NCBI RefSeq assembly: GCF_020520285.1
Contig: NZ_CP084742.1
Coordinates: 620,001 to 684,000 of the forward strand
Source of the DNA: Pseudomonas sp. L5B5
Lineage (GTDB): Bacteria > Pseudomonadota > Gammaproteobacteria > Pseudomonadales > Pseudomonadaceae
DNA length: 64,000 nt
Direction: 5' to 3'
Shown here: positions 47,491 to 55,453 of the stretch, in pieces
How the letters are laid out: each line of letters starts with the position of its first letter
How positions within the stretch are numbered: position 1 is the first letter of the stretch
Notes under the pieces: model-generated
Seen by the model: only the letters and a program-made list of their open reading frames with translations
What the model was told of the DNA's origin: nothing
Databases searched by the model: none
Position numbers and translations under genes: made by a program

Positions 47491-48402
47491 GTGACGATTT
47501 CCGTGAAACTCATCATTGCCGCTGTATACGTTCTATCCATTGCATACGTACACCTGCGGGGGCGAGTGCGCCACAAACTGGGTCGCCAACTCAGTGACCA
47601 CTCCACTTTCCTGGCACCGATCAACTGTTTCCTCTACCTGTTCTCCAAGTTCCCCAACCGGCCTTACCTGGACCCAGCCGACTTTCCGGAGATGCAAAAG
47701 CTCCAGGAACACTGGGAAGAGATCCGCGCCGAGGGTCAGAACCTGCTGCAGGCGGGTGAGATCAAGCGTTCCGACCAGTACAACGACGTGGGTTTCAACT
47801 CGTTCTTCAAGACTGGCTGGAAGCGTTTCTATCTCAAGTGGTACGGCGACAGCCATCCTTCGGCGATGAAGCTGTGCCCGCGTACCACAGAACTGGTCCA
47901 GAGCATCGGCTCGATCAAGGCGGCAATGTTCGCCGAGCTGCCACCCGGTTCGAAGCTGGTGCGGCACCGCGATCCTTACGCGGGCTCCTATCGTTACCAC
48001 CTGGGCTTGGCCACGCCCAACAGCGAAGGCTGCTACATCGAGGTCGACGGCGAGCGTTATCACTGGCGCGATGGCGAAGCGGTGATGTTCGACGAGACCT
48101 ACATCCATTACGCGGAAAACACCACCGAACAGAACCGCATCATCCTGTTCTGTGACGTCGAGCGGCCGATGAAGTATCGCTGGGCGGCCGCGTTCAATGG
48201 CTGGTTCAGCCGTACCGTGATGTCGGCGGCCGGTTCGCCCAACGATGCAGGCGACAAGACCGGCGGCCTGAACCGGGCCTTCAACCGGTTGTACAAGATC
48301 CGCCTGCGGGGCAAGGAACTGAAAAAGCGCAATCGCACGCGCTATTACCTGGAGAAGTGGGCAATCTTCGCCGCGCTGCTGTTGCTGTTCATCTATATCT
48401 GA
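47491..48402 (+). CDS. lpxO: Lipid A 2-hydroxylase LpxO
   Basis: Fe(II)/2-oxoglutarate-dependent, membrane-anchored hydroxylase that puts a 2-OH on a secondary acyl chain of lipid A; 303 aa. TM1 is at residues 5-20 and a C-terminal hydrophobic segment ends AALLLLFIYI. Iron ligands are H159 and D161 (LVRHRDPYAGSYRYHLGL) with H206 (DETYIHYAENT), and the aspartyl-hydroxylase core TPNSEGCYIEVDGERYHWRDGEAVMFDE is intact. The start is GTG 47491. PhoP-like repeats upstream suggest control by Mg2+/cationic peptides, as known for lpxO in other Gram-negatives. Confidence 0.95.
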   Translation: MTISVKLIIAAVYVLSIAYVHLRGRVRHKLGRQLSDHSTFLAPINCFLYLFSKFPNRPYLDPADFPEMQKLQEHWEEIRAEGQNLLQAGEIKRSDQYNDVGFNSFFKTGWKRFYLKWYGDSHPSAMKLCPRTTELVQSIGSIKAAMFAELPPGSKLVRHRDPYAGSYRYHLGLATPNSEGCYIEVDGERYHWRDGEAVMFDETYIHYAENTTEQNRIILFCDVERPMKYRWAAAFNGWFSRTVMSAAGSPNDAGDKTGGLNRAFNRLYKIRLRGKELKKRNRTRYYLEKWAIFAALLLLFIYI

Positions 48403-48591
48403 TCCTCCTGCCTGATGGCGCTCTTCATCGACCGGCCACCTGGTTCCGGTGAAGAGACGCCACTTCGGCGCCTGCCGCCTCTGCGGATACCGGGCGTTAC
48501 ATCTCCTGCACGATTATTTGATTAACAAAGCCGAACCCTGGGCGTAGCGTGGAATCGAACTCGATACCTGTCGCTCCCGAGGAGACTTGTC

Positions 48592-48966
48592 ATGAACAGT
48601 CCGGCTCACGGCCTTGCCGCCTTCATCGCCCTGGCCTGGATCGCTGGCGCCGCCTGGGCCACCGGCCCTGTCCCACAGGCGTCCGGCCAGGTTTCCAGCG
48701 CCCTGCAACTGGCGCAGAACCTGCCCGGCAGCGGTAACAACGACCCCTACAGCAACCCCATCCGCCGCGCCAATCCCAACAGCATGCAGGGTACCCAGCC
48801 GGCCACCCCGCCGATGCGCGGCCCCGGCACCGTCCCCTCAAACCCTGCGCCCAGCCTGGAAAACGGCGGAATCGGCAACGGTTATCCCCGGGGTGGGGTG
48901 CAGCGCTCCAACCCCGATCCGCGGCCGCCCAGCCCCAGCTACGACGCCAATGGCAACCGGCGCTGA
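48592..48966 (+). CDS. Small Pro/Asn-rich exported protein
   Basis: A 124-aa protein with a signal peptide (about 1-23, AAFIALAWIAGAAWA). The mature region is low-complexity, Pro/Asn/Gly/Ser-rich (SGNNDPYSNPIRRANPNSMQ; SNPAPSLENGGIGNGYPRGG) with no cysteine. GAGGAGAC precedes ATG 48592. It lies between lpxO and the sugar dehydrogenase, on the same strand. It is probably a disordered periplasmic or surface protein; no function is assigned. Confidence 0.68.
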   Translation: MNSPAHGLAAFIALAWIAGAAWATGPVPQASGQVSSALQLAQNLPGSGNNDPYSNPIRRANPNSMQGTQPATPPMRGPGTVPSNPAPSLENGGIGNGYPRGGVQRSNPDPRPPSPSYDANGNRR

Positions 48967-49042
48967 GGCGCGCGGCTGTGCTGCAGGTGGCCGTGTCACG
49001 GCGGCTGCCAGGGAATCTTTCGATCCATAGAAGGAAGCAAGC

Positions 49043-50194
49043 ATGTTGCGTAGAACCTTGATCGCCACCTTGTGCTCCAGCGTGCTGCTGGTCAGCGCCG
49101 TGCCAGCCTCGGCCGCCGATACCCAGACGTTCCCCAGCGAGCAGGGCACCCTGAACCTGGTCCCGGTCGTGCAGGGGCTCGATCATCCCTGGGCCCTGGC
49201 GTTCCTGCCGGACCGCCAGGGCATGCTGGTCACCGAACGTCCTGGCAATCTGCGTCTGGTAAGCCCGGATGGCAAGCTGTCAGCCCCGCTGGGCGGTGTG
49301 CCGCAGGTTTGGGCCCACGACCAGGGAGGGCTGCTGGATGTGGCATTGTCGCCGGACTTCCGCCAGGACCGCATGGTCTACCTGTCCTACGCCGAAGGCG
49401 GTGGCCAGGACGGGACCGCCGGTACCGCGGTAGGACGTGGCCGGCTTGCCGAGGATGGCAGCGGGCTCAAGGACTTCCAGGTGATCTTCCGCCAGGCGCC
49501 GAAGCTGTCCACTGGCAACCATTTCGGTTCGCGCCTGGTGTTCGATCGCGACGGCTACCTGTTCATCACCCTGGGGGAAAACAACGTACGGCCTACCGCC
49601 CAGGACCTGGACAAGCTCCAGGGCAAGATCGTGCGCCTGTACCCCGATGGCCGGGTTCCCGAGGACAATCCCTTCGTCGGCCAGGCCGGCGTACGCCCGG
49701 AAATCTGGAGCTACGGTCATCGCAATCCCCAGGGGGCGGCGCTCAATCCCTGGAGCGGCACCCTCTGGGAAAATGAACATGGCCCAAGAGGCGGTGACGA
49801 ACTCAATATCATCGAACGTGGCAAGAACTACGGCTGGCCCCTGGCGACCCATGGCATCGACTATTCCGGCCAGCCGATCCCCGAAGCCGGAGGCCAGACC
49901 GCGCCGGGCACCGTGGCACCGCACCACGTCTGGGAAAAGTCCCCGGGCATCACCGGCTTGACGTTTTACGACGCTGACCGCTTCAAGTCCTGGCAGCACA
50001 ACGCCTTTATCGGCACCCTGGCCAGCCGCGAGCTGATCCGCCTGCAATTCGACGGTGATCGCGTGGTGCACGAAGAACGCTTGCTGGGCGAGCTCAAGGC
50101 GCGCATTCGCGATGTGCGCCAGGGCCCCGATGGTTATCTCTACCTCCTCACCGACGAGGACCGAGGCGGGTTGTACAGGCTCGGCCTGGATTAG
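49043..50194 (+). CDS. yliI: PQQ-dependent aldose sugar dehydrogenase, YliI/Asd type
   Basis: Periplasmic soluble quinoprotein of 383 aa with a signal peptide to about residue 24 (SVLLVSAVPASAADT). Beta-propeller features of the soluble PQQ-glucose dehydrogenase/Asd family: LDHPWALAFLPDRQGMLVTER, GLLDVALSPDFRQDRMVYLSY, NHFGSRLVFDRDGYLFITLGE, SYGHRNPQGAALNPWSGTLWENEHGPRGGDELN and GKNYGWPLATHG. These blocks carry PQQ and Ca2+ ligands. It oxidises aldoses at C1, feeding electrons to the chain. ATG 49043 is preceded by GAAGGAAGC. Confidence 0.93.
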   Translation: MLRRTLIATLCSSVLLVSAVPASAADTQTFPSEQGTLNLVPVVQGLDHPWALAFLPDRQGMLVTERPGNLRLVSPDGKLSAPLGGVPQVWAHDQGGLLDVALSPDFRQDRMVYLSYAEGGGQDGTAGTAVGRGRLAEDGSGLKDFQVIFRQAPKLSTGNHFGSRLVFDRDGYLFITLGENNVRPTAQDLDKLQGKIVRLYPDGRVPEDNPFVGQAGVRPEIWSYGHRNPQGAALNPWSGTLWENEHGPRGGDELNIIERGKNYGWPLATHGIDYSGQPIPEAGGQTAPGTVAPHHVWEKSPGITGLTFYDADRFKSWQHNAFIGTLASRELIRLQFDGDRVVHEERLLGELKARIRDVRQGPDGYLYLLTDEDRGGLYRLGLD

Positions 50195-50207
50195 TCGACG
50201 GGCACCC

Positions 50208-51311
50208 CTAGGCGGGCGAGCGTGGATAAAGGACCACGGCGGCCCGCAGCTTGCTGCTGCCGAAGCTGCACATCTTGTCGAACGCGTGGTGGCTCACCGG
50301 CAGGTGCTGGCAGTCCATCGCCTGGCGATGCTGGCTGTGGTCGACATCGGGGTCGTGCAGGTAGACGAAGTCCTCGTCGCAGTCGGTGACCATCACCCAA
50401 TGCGGAGCCTTGGAGTGGGTCAGGCGGTAGCTGCTGATCAGCACCAGCGGCCGGCCCCCCTCATCCAGCAGGCGGGGCAGATTCAGCGGGCCGCCGAGCA
50501 CCTGCTGCACATCGCTGGCATCCAGTTCCTTGCAGAATTCGTCGTGCACCAGGCGCATGACGTCCTTTTTATGCTCGTCGCGTACACCGTTGAGGAACAG
50601 CGGCCCGACGCTGTTGACCTGCAAGCGCACGCCAAAACCTCGGCGCCAGGCGGCCAGGGCCAGGCCCTGGGGGCTGCAGCCGCCATGACCGGCGGTCATG
50701 AACACCGTGGTGGCTTCACGCCAGATCTGCAACTCCTCCCGGCGTTGCAGCGCACGTGACGGTTGCAGGGCCGCCATGGCCATCAGCAGGCAGGCCGGGC
50801 CGCAGGTGAAGTCGGTGGTTTGCGGGTAGTAGGGCACGTGGACACTGCGGGTCTGGTGATGCTCGCGGATGCGTTTTTCCAGGCGCAGGGCATCGGCATG
50901 GTCTTCGTAATAATCGTGGAGCCGGGCGAAGCGCCGGTAGCCCTGGCGCTCATACAGGGCGATGGCCGTGGGGTTGTCGCTGCGCACCTCCAGTCGCATG
51001 TAGGCGCAGTCATGGGCCAGGGCGCAAGCCTCGCTTCGTTGCAGCAGGCGCTTGCCCAGGCCCAGCCCGCGGGCATCGGTGGCGATGGCGATGGAGTACA
51101 GGCGGGCCAGCGAGGTACCGCGGTGGAAGAGCACCAGGGCATAACCCAGCAGGCGTTCCCCGTGCCTGACCACCAGCAGTTGCCCGTGGGCGCGGCTGAT
51201 CATCCATTGGAAGCTGCGCGGGGTCAGGCGGTCGCTGGTGAAACATTGCTGTTCCAGGTCCAGCAGGGCCGGCAGGTCGTCGGGGGTTGCAGTGCAAAAG
51301 ACAAGATCCAT
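50208..51311 (-). CDS. GNAT acetyltransferase - C39-like peptidase fusion
   Basis: Two-domain protein, 367 aa. Residues about 1-150 are a GNAT with an acetyl-CoA loop RGLGLGKRLLQRSE and a following NPTAIALYERQGY. Residues about 155-355 are a papain-fold C39-like peptidase: C170 in TTDFTCGPACLLMAMAAL, H304 in KAPHWVMVTD and D320 in VYLHDPDVD form the triad. No signal peptide, so it acts in the cytosol. It is divergent (94-base gap) from an ATP-grasp amidoligase gene. Such fusions next to RimK-like ligases are found in many pseudomonads; the joint substrate is unknown. Confidence 0.9.
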   Translation of the reverse strand: MDLVFCTATPDDLPALLDLEQQCFTSDRLTPRSFQWMISRAHGQLLVVRHGERLLGYALVLFHRGTSLARLYSIAIATDARGLGLGKRLLQRSEACALAHDCAYMRLEVRSDNPTAIALYERQGYRRFARLHDYYEDHADALRLEKRIREHHQTRSVHVPYYPQTTDFTCGPACLLMAMAALQPSRALQRREELQIWREATTVFMTAGHGGCSPQGLALAAWRRGFGVRLQVNSVGPLFLNGVRDEHKKDVMRLVHDEFCKELDASDVQQVLGGPLNLPRLLDEGGRPLVLISSYRLTHSKAPHWVMVTDCDEDFVYLHDPDVDHSQHRQAMDCQHLPVSHHAFDKMCSFGSSKLRAAVVLYPRSPA

Positions 51312-51405
51312 ATAACCGCCGTAAAAGTTGCGTAATGAAACGAGACTTCAAAAAAAGTTCGTGCTTAATAGAAAGGGTCAGGTTTCTTCAGCGAGATCGA
51401 ACTTT

Positions 51406-52992
51406 ATGTCAGCGGTACAAAATCATTGGCGGGAAGTATCCGGGCAAAGTTTGCCGGCGACAATCACCTCGACAGGTTATTTTTCAACACTCGATAAAAC
51501 ATCAAGTCGGGTCATCATCATTGTCGAACGCAAGGAAGATTGGGCCTCTTATTTTCCCAGTGAAGACATTCTCACTGCCCAGGAGTACCTGGAACACAGT
51601 CGGGAAAGCGAGCCGGGCAAGCGGGTCCAGGTCATCAACCTGTGTCGCAGCTACAAGTACCTGGGGCATGGCTACTATTGCTCGCTACTGGCCGAGGCCC
51701 GTGGCCACAAGGTGATTCCCTCGGTACGCACCATCAGCGAACTGACCCGCAAGGCGCTCTACGGGCTGGCGCTGGATGATCTGGACAAGACCCTGGAAAA
51801 GGCCCTGAGCCATCATTTCTACAGTGATACCGAAGGCTTCACCCTGACACTCTATTTTGGTCGAACCCATATAGAGCCTTTGCAGGAACTGGCTCGTCAA
51901 TTGTTTGATTTATTCCCATGTCCGATTCTACTAGTTGAATTCAAGCGAACTAACAGTTGGCATATCGACGGGGTAAAGTGTGGTGCGCTGCACAAGTTGC
52001 GAGAAGATCAGGAAGATCAGTTCGCCAACTCCCTGGACAGTTTCAGCCGCAAGGTCTGGCGTGCTCCTCGTTCCCGGCGCCTGGCCCGTTATGACCTGGC
52101 GATCCTTCACGACCCCCAGGAAGCCTTGCCGCCCTCCAACGCCCGGGCGCTGGAGAGTTTCGTCCGGGTCGGCAAGGGTTTGGGGATCGACGTGGAGCTG
52201 ATCGAGAAGAGGGACTATGGGCGGTTGGCCGAATACGATGCCCTGCTGATTCGCGAGACCACCAGCGTCGACAACCACACCTATCGTTTCGCCAAGAAGG
52301 CCGAGAGCGAAGGGCTGGTCGTGATGGATGATCCGACCTCGATCCTGCGCTGTACCAACAAGGTCTACCTCAGCGACCTGCTCAAGGGCCATCAGTTGGC
52401 CATGCCCGCCACCGAGATCCTGTACAAGGAGCGACCGCAGGACTTCGAGCGAGTAGGCGAGCGCCTGGGGTTTCCGCTGGTGCTGAAGATTCCCGATGGC
52501 TGTTTTTCCCGTGGGGTGATCAAGGTCGAGAGCCAGCAGGCACTGCTGGAGGCCACCGCCGAGTTGTTCGAGCACTCGGTGCTGCTGCTGGCCCAGGAGT
52601 TCTTCTACACCGAGTACGACTGGCGCATCGGTGTGCTCAACCGCAAGCCGATCTTCGCCTGTCAGTACTTCATGTCCAAGGGCCACTGGCAGATCTACAA
52701 CCACAAGGCCAAGGGCCAGGACATCAACGGCGAGTGCCGCACCCTGGCGATCCACGACGCCCCGCGAGCGGTGGTGGAGCTGGCGGTGAAGACCGCCAAC
52801 CTGATCGGCGACGGGCTGTACGGGGTCGACCTCAAGCAGTCCGGCGACAAGGTGGTGGTGATCGAGGTCAATGACAATCCGAACCTCGACGCCGGCATCG
52901 AGGATGCCTACCTGCAGGACGACCTGTATTGCCTGGTACTGGAGGAGTTCGTTCGCCGTCTGGAACTCAAGCGCCGGGGCCAGGCCTGGTGA
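51406..52992 (+). CDS. RimK-like ATP-grasp ligase with RLAN domain
   Basis: ATP-grasp amidoligase of 528 aa. Residues about 30-190 form the RimK-like N-terminal (RLAN) domain (VIIIVERKEDWASYFPS, NLCRSYKYLGHGYYCSLLAEARGHKV). The ATP-grasp domain spans about 230-520: GFPLVLKIPDGCFSRGVIKVE, FFYTEYDWRIGVLNRKPIFACQYF and ATP/Mg ligands DLKQSGDKVVVIEVNDNPNLDAG. RimK relatives add amino acids such as Glu to protein or peptide C-termini. I start at ATG 51406; the frame is open to 51328 but lacks an RBS there. Its substrate is unassigned; the divergent partner is a GNAT-C39 peptidase. Confidence 0.9.
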   Translation: MSAVQNHWREVSGQSLPATITSTGYFSTLDKTSSRVIIIVERKEDWASYFPSEDILTAQEYLEHSRESEPGKRVQVINLCRSYKYLGHGYYCSLLAEARGHKVIPSVRTISELTRKALYGLALDDLDKTLEKALSHHFYSDTEGFTLTLYFGRTHIEPLQELARQLFDLFPCPILLVEFKRTNSWHIDGVKCGALHKLREDQEDQFANSLDSFSRKVWRAPRSRRLARYDLAILHDPQEALPPSNARALESFVRVGKGLGIDVELIEKRDYGRLAEYDALLIRETTSVDNHTYRFAKKAESEGLVVMDDPTSILRCTNKVYLSDLLKGHQLAMPATEILYKERPQDFERVGERLGFPLVLKIPDGCFSRGVIKVESQQALLEATAELFEHSVLLLAQEFFYTEYDWRIGVLNRKPIFACQYFMSKGHWQIYNHKAKGQDINGECRTLAIHDAPRAVVELAVKTANLIGDGLYGVDLKQSGDKVVVIEVNDNPNLDAGIEDAYLQDDLYCLVLEEFVRRLELKRRGQAW

Positions 52993-53043
52993 GGTGGCGC
53001 TGACCCAGGGTGCCCGACTGCGCCATGGCGGCAAGTGCCCGAT

Positions 53044-53089
53044 GCCTGACCTGCCGGCCCAGGTCAGGCGGCCGGGGCATTGTCCCGGC
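53044..53089 (+). terminator. Tandem hairpins after the ATP-grasp gene
   Basis: GCCTGACCTG (53044-53053) pairs perfectly with CAGGTCAGGC (53060-53069) and GCCGGG (53071-53076) with CCCGGC (53084-53089). The second hairpin follows the first by one base. No U-run, so a Rho-dependent or weak terminator between convergent transcripts. Confidence 0.55.
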
Positions 53090-53164
53090 GTTGCAGGGCC
53101 TGGGCTTCGAGCTATCGTCCTGCGGCCTGTTGTTCGCCCCGGAGCGGTTGCAGTCGGTGGAGCC

Positions 53165-53929
53165 TCAGTGCGGTTGCAGGGTCAGCACTTCGAAGCCGTC
53201 GCGGGTCACTGCCACCGTGTGTTCCCACTGGGCGGAAAGACCGTGATCGCGAGTGACGACGGTCCAGCCATCCTTGAGGCTGCGAACCCGGGCGCTGCCC
53301 TGGTTGAGCATCGGCTCGATGGTGAAGGTCATGCCTTCGCGCAGTTCCAGGCCGGTGCCGGGACGACCGAAGTGCAGGATCTGCGGTTCTTCGTGCATCT
53401 GCCGGCCAATGCCGTGTCCGCAGTACTCACGGACCACGCTGTAGCCATTGGTCTGGGCCAGGGACTGGATGGCATGGCCAATGTCGCCCAGCCGGGCGCC
53501 GGGGCGCACCAGGCGGATGGCATTCCACATGGCCTGGAAGGTGGTGTCCACCAGGTGCCGGGCCCGGGGGCCGACGTTGCCGATCAGGTACATCTTGCTG
53601 GAGTCGGCGATGTAGCCGTTCTTCTCCAGGGTGATGTCGATATTGACGATGTCCCCGTCCTTGAGCACCGCCTCGGTATGCGGCATGCCATGGCACACCA
53701 CCTCGTTGATCGACGTGTTGATGCAATAGGGGTAGTTGTACTGGCCCTTGCTGGCCGGACGCGCCTTGAGCTCGTGGCGGATGAAGTGCTCCACCGCCGT
53801 GTCCAGTTCCATGGTCGACAGGCCCGGGCCGACAAAACCGTCGAGGAAGGTGAATACCTGGGCCAGCAGGCGTCCGGATTCGCGCATCAGCGCCAGCTGG
53901 TCGGCCGTCTTGATCAAGGCCTGGGTCAT
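53165..53929 (-). CDS. map: Type I methionine aminopeptidase
   Basis: Removes N-terminal Met from nascent proteins; 254 aa. The metal ligands are readable: two Asp in NIDITLEKNGYIADSSKMY, His in CGHGIGRQMHEEPQI, Glu in TFTIEPMLNQG and Glu in SAQWEHTVAVT. INEVVCHGMP has the family His. It is not the map copy next to rpsB/tsf expected in Pseudomonas, so it is probably an additional isozyme. Start ATG 53929 overlaps the ParD-like gene stop by 4 bases, so it is the second gene in a two-gene operon. Confidence 0.94.
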   Translation of the reverse strand: MTQALIKTADQLALMRESGRLLAQVFTFLDGFVGPGLSTMELDTAVEHFIRHELKARPASKGQYNYPYCINTSINEVVCHGMPHTEAVLKDGDIVNIDITLEKNGYIADSSKMYLIGNVGPRARHLVDTTFQAMWNAIRLVRPGARLGDIGHAIQSLAQTNGYSVVREYCGHGIGRQMHEEPQILHFGRPGTGLELREGMTFTIEPMLNQGSARVRSLKDGWTVVTRDHGLSAQWEHTVAVTRDGFEVLTLQPH

Positions 53930-54126
53930 GACCGCCCCCTGAGCAAGTCGGGTTTGTTCAACAGCAGCTTGTTGATCAGGTCGTTGTAGGCCAGGTGCGG
54001 ATTGAGCTCGGCCAGCAGGCCGATCTTCATCCAGAATTCGGCCTGGGCGTTGATCGAGCGATCCATGGCGGCGCTGGCCACGCGGATCTGTTCATGCAGG
54101 TCATCGGAGATCTTGACGATACCCAT
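53926..54126 (-). CDS. ParD-like ribbon-helix-helix protein
   Basis: A 66-aa protein with an RHH-type N-terminal strand (MGIVKISDDLHEQIRVASAAMDRSINAQAEFWMKIG), followed by a short helical tail (LLAELNPHLAYNDLINKLLLNKP). The family is the ParD-like group often adjacent to a methionine aminopeptidase. It lies first in the operon with map. Three 11-bp repeats 26-58 bases upstream are probable autoregulatory operators. No ParE toxin is present, so this is not a canonical toxin-antitoxin pair. Confidence 0.87.
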   Translation of the reverse strand: MGIVKISDDLHEQIRVASAAMDRSINAQAEFWMKIGLLAELNPHLAYNDLINKLLLNKPDLLRGRS

Positions 54127-54151
54127 GTCGTGGAATGTTCTCTGTGGGGGA

Positions 54152-54184
54152 ATATACGAAGCATATACGTTTCATATATTTCGC
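54152..54184. promoter_or_regulatory. Three 11-bp direct repeats, likely RHH operator
   Basis: ATATACGAAGC (54152), ATATACGTTTC (54163) and ATATATTTCGC (54174) are spaced exactly 11 bases apart, one per helical turn. They lie just upstream of the ParD-like ATG (54126) and also upstream of the leader peptide on the other strand. This matches the tandem sites of RHH dimers and may overlap both promoters. Confidence 0.65.
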
Positions 54185-54255
54185 TTCAAGCAAGCCGTTG
54201 CTGCCGTACCGCGCGGCGCTTGCGGCAGGGCCATTAATTCGCTAATTTCGCGTTC

Positions 54256-54324
54256 ATGACTTTTCTCGCCGTTCGTTCCCAGCCAAGCATTATTACCGCC
54301 ATTACTCATTGGCGGGCTTGCTGA
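54256..54324 (+). CDS. Ile/Thr-rich leader peptide of the threonine dehydratase attenuator
   Basis: A 22-codon frame (MTFLAVRSQPSIITAITHWR, then AC) ends in TGA at 54322-54324. Its codons 12-17 read Ile-Ile-Thr-Ala-Ile-Thr, which would be control codons for a transcript for threonine/isoleucine metabolism. Its RBS is weak. Its 3' part forms the strand (GGCGGG) used in the alternative RNA pairings described for the terminator. It ends 78 bases before the threonine dehydratase start. Confidence 0.72.
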   Translation: MTFLAVRSQPSIITAITHWRAC

Positions 54325-54335
54325 CGACTGCACCC

Positions 54336-54361
54336 AACCCGCCCTGGAGGCGGGTTTTTTC
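54336..54361 (+). terminator. Attenuator terminator before the threonine dehydratase gene
   Basis: AACCCGCC (54336-54343) and GGCGGGTT (54349-54356) form an 8-bp stem with a 5-base loop followed by a T-run to 54360. The CCCGCC half can instead pair with GGCGGG at 54311-54316 in the leader peptide frame, which itself can pair with CCGCC at 54296-54300. The alternative 1:2, 2:3 and 3:4 pairings are those of a classic amino-acid attenuator. Confidence 0.85.
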
Positions 54362-54402
54362 TCTCTGTCTCCCGGGCTTCGCACACAGCCAGGAGATCCA
54401 TC

Positions 54403-55440
54403 ATGAGTCGCCCCAGCCGAACGCCCACTCCCAGCGCCGACATGGCCTTGCTGGAGCGCTATGTGAAGATGATTCTCGCCGCGCCGGTCTATGACCTGGC
54501 CATCTGCACCCCCTTGCAGGCGGCGCCGGCACTGTCCCAGCGCCTGGACAACCAGATCCTGCTCAAGCGCGAGGACCTGCAACCGACCTTTTCCTTCAAG
54601 ATCCGCGGCGCCTACAACCGCCTTGCACGGCTCGGCCCCGAGCAGAAGCAGCGCGGGGTGATCACCGCTTCGGCCGGCAATCATGCCCAGGGCGTGGCCC
54701 TGGCGGCTCGGGAGCTGGGGATCAAGGCCACCATCGTCATGCCCGAGACCACCCCCGAGCTCAAGGTCCTGGGAGTGCGCAGCCGGGGTGGCGAGGCGCT
54801 GCTCCACGGCCCGAGCTTCCCGTTCGCCCTGGCCCATGCCCTGGAGCTGGCCGAGCGCAGCGGCCGGACCTTCGTGCCACCGTTCGATGATCCCCATGTG
54901 ATCGCCGGGCAGGGCACCGTGGCCATGGAAATCCTGCGCCAGCACCAGGGGCCGCTGGACGCGATCTTCGTGCCGGTGGGCGGTGGCGGGCTGATTGCCG
55001 GGATCGCCGCCTATGTGAAGTACCTGCGCCCGGAAATCCGTATCGTCGGTGTCGAATCCGAGCACTCCAACTGCCTGCAGCAATCGCTGGCAGCCGGGGA
55101 GCGGGTGACCCTGGCCTCGGTCGGCACCTTCGCCGACGGTGTCGCGGTGGCGCAGGTGGGCGAGCACGGCTACCAGATCTGCCGCCAGCACGTGGACCAG
55201 GTGATCAGTGTCAGCAACGACCAGCTGTGTGCGGCCATCAAGGACATCTACGACGACACTCGCTCGATCACCGAGCCCTCGGGGGCACTGGCAGTGGCCG
55301 GAATCAAGGCCTATGTCGCGACCACCGGTGCGCGCGGCCAGGTCCTGGTGGCGATCGACTCGGGCGCCAACATCAACTTCGACAGCCTGCGCCACGTGGC
55401 GGAGCGCGCCGCCGTGTGCAGCCTCCCGCAGCCGGCCTGA
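54403..55440 (+). CDS. ilvA: Threonine dehydratase, short form without ACT domains
   Basis: PLP enzyme converting threonine to 2-oxobutyrate and ammonia, first step toward isoleucine; 345 aa. The PLP Lys is K66 in PTFSFKIRGAYN; SAGNHAQGVALAA binds the substrate carboxylate, and PVGGGGLIAGIAAY binds the PLP phosphate. The sequence ends at the catalytic domain, about 160 residues shorter than biosynthetic IlvA (about 504), so the two C-terminal ACT-like regulatory regions are missing and allosteric isoleucine feedback is not expected in cis. It is preceded by an Ile/Thr leader peptide and terminator, so its control is at transcription. Confidence 0.9.
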   Translation: MSRPSRTPTPSADMALLERYVKMILAAPVYDLAICTPLQAAPALSQRLDNQILLKREDLQPTFSFKIRGAYNRLARLGPEQKQRGVITASAGNHAQGVALAARELGIKATIVMPETTPELKVLGVRSRGGEALLHGPSFPFALAHALELAERSGRTFVPPFDDPHVIAGQGTVAMEILRQHQGPLDAIFVPVGGGGLIAGIAAYVKYLRPEIRIVGVESEHSNCLQQSLAAGERVTLASVGTFADGVAVAQVGEHGYQICRQHVDQVISVSNDQLCAAIKDIYDDTRSITEPSGALAVAGIKAYVATTGARGQVLVAIDSGANINFDSLRHVAERAAVCSLPQPA

Positions 55441-55453
55441 GCCGGACAAGTGG

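Noticed and set aside
47252..47494. 80-codon plus-strand frame before lpxO
   Set aside because: No RBS or homology; it overlaps the candidate PhoP-type promoter and leader hairpin.
54172..55449. Minus-strand frame (425 codons) opposite the threonine dehydratase
   Set aside because: Shadow of ilvA; it lacks any domain and would cover the attenuator.
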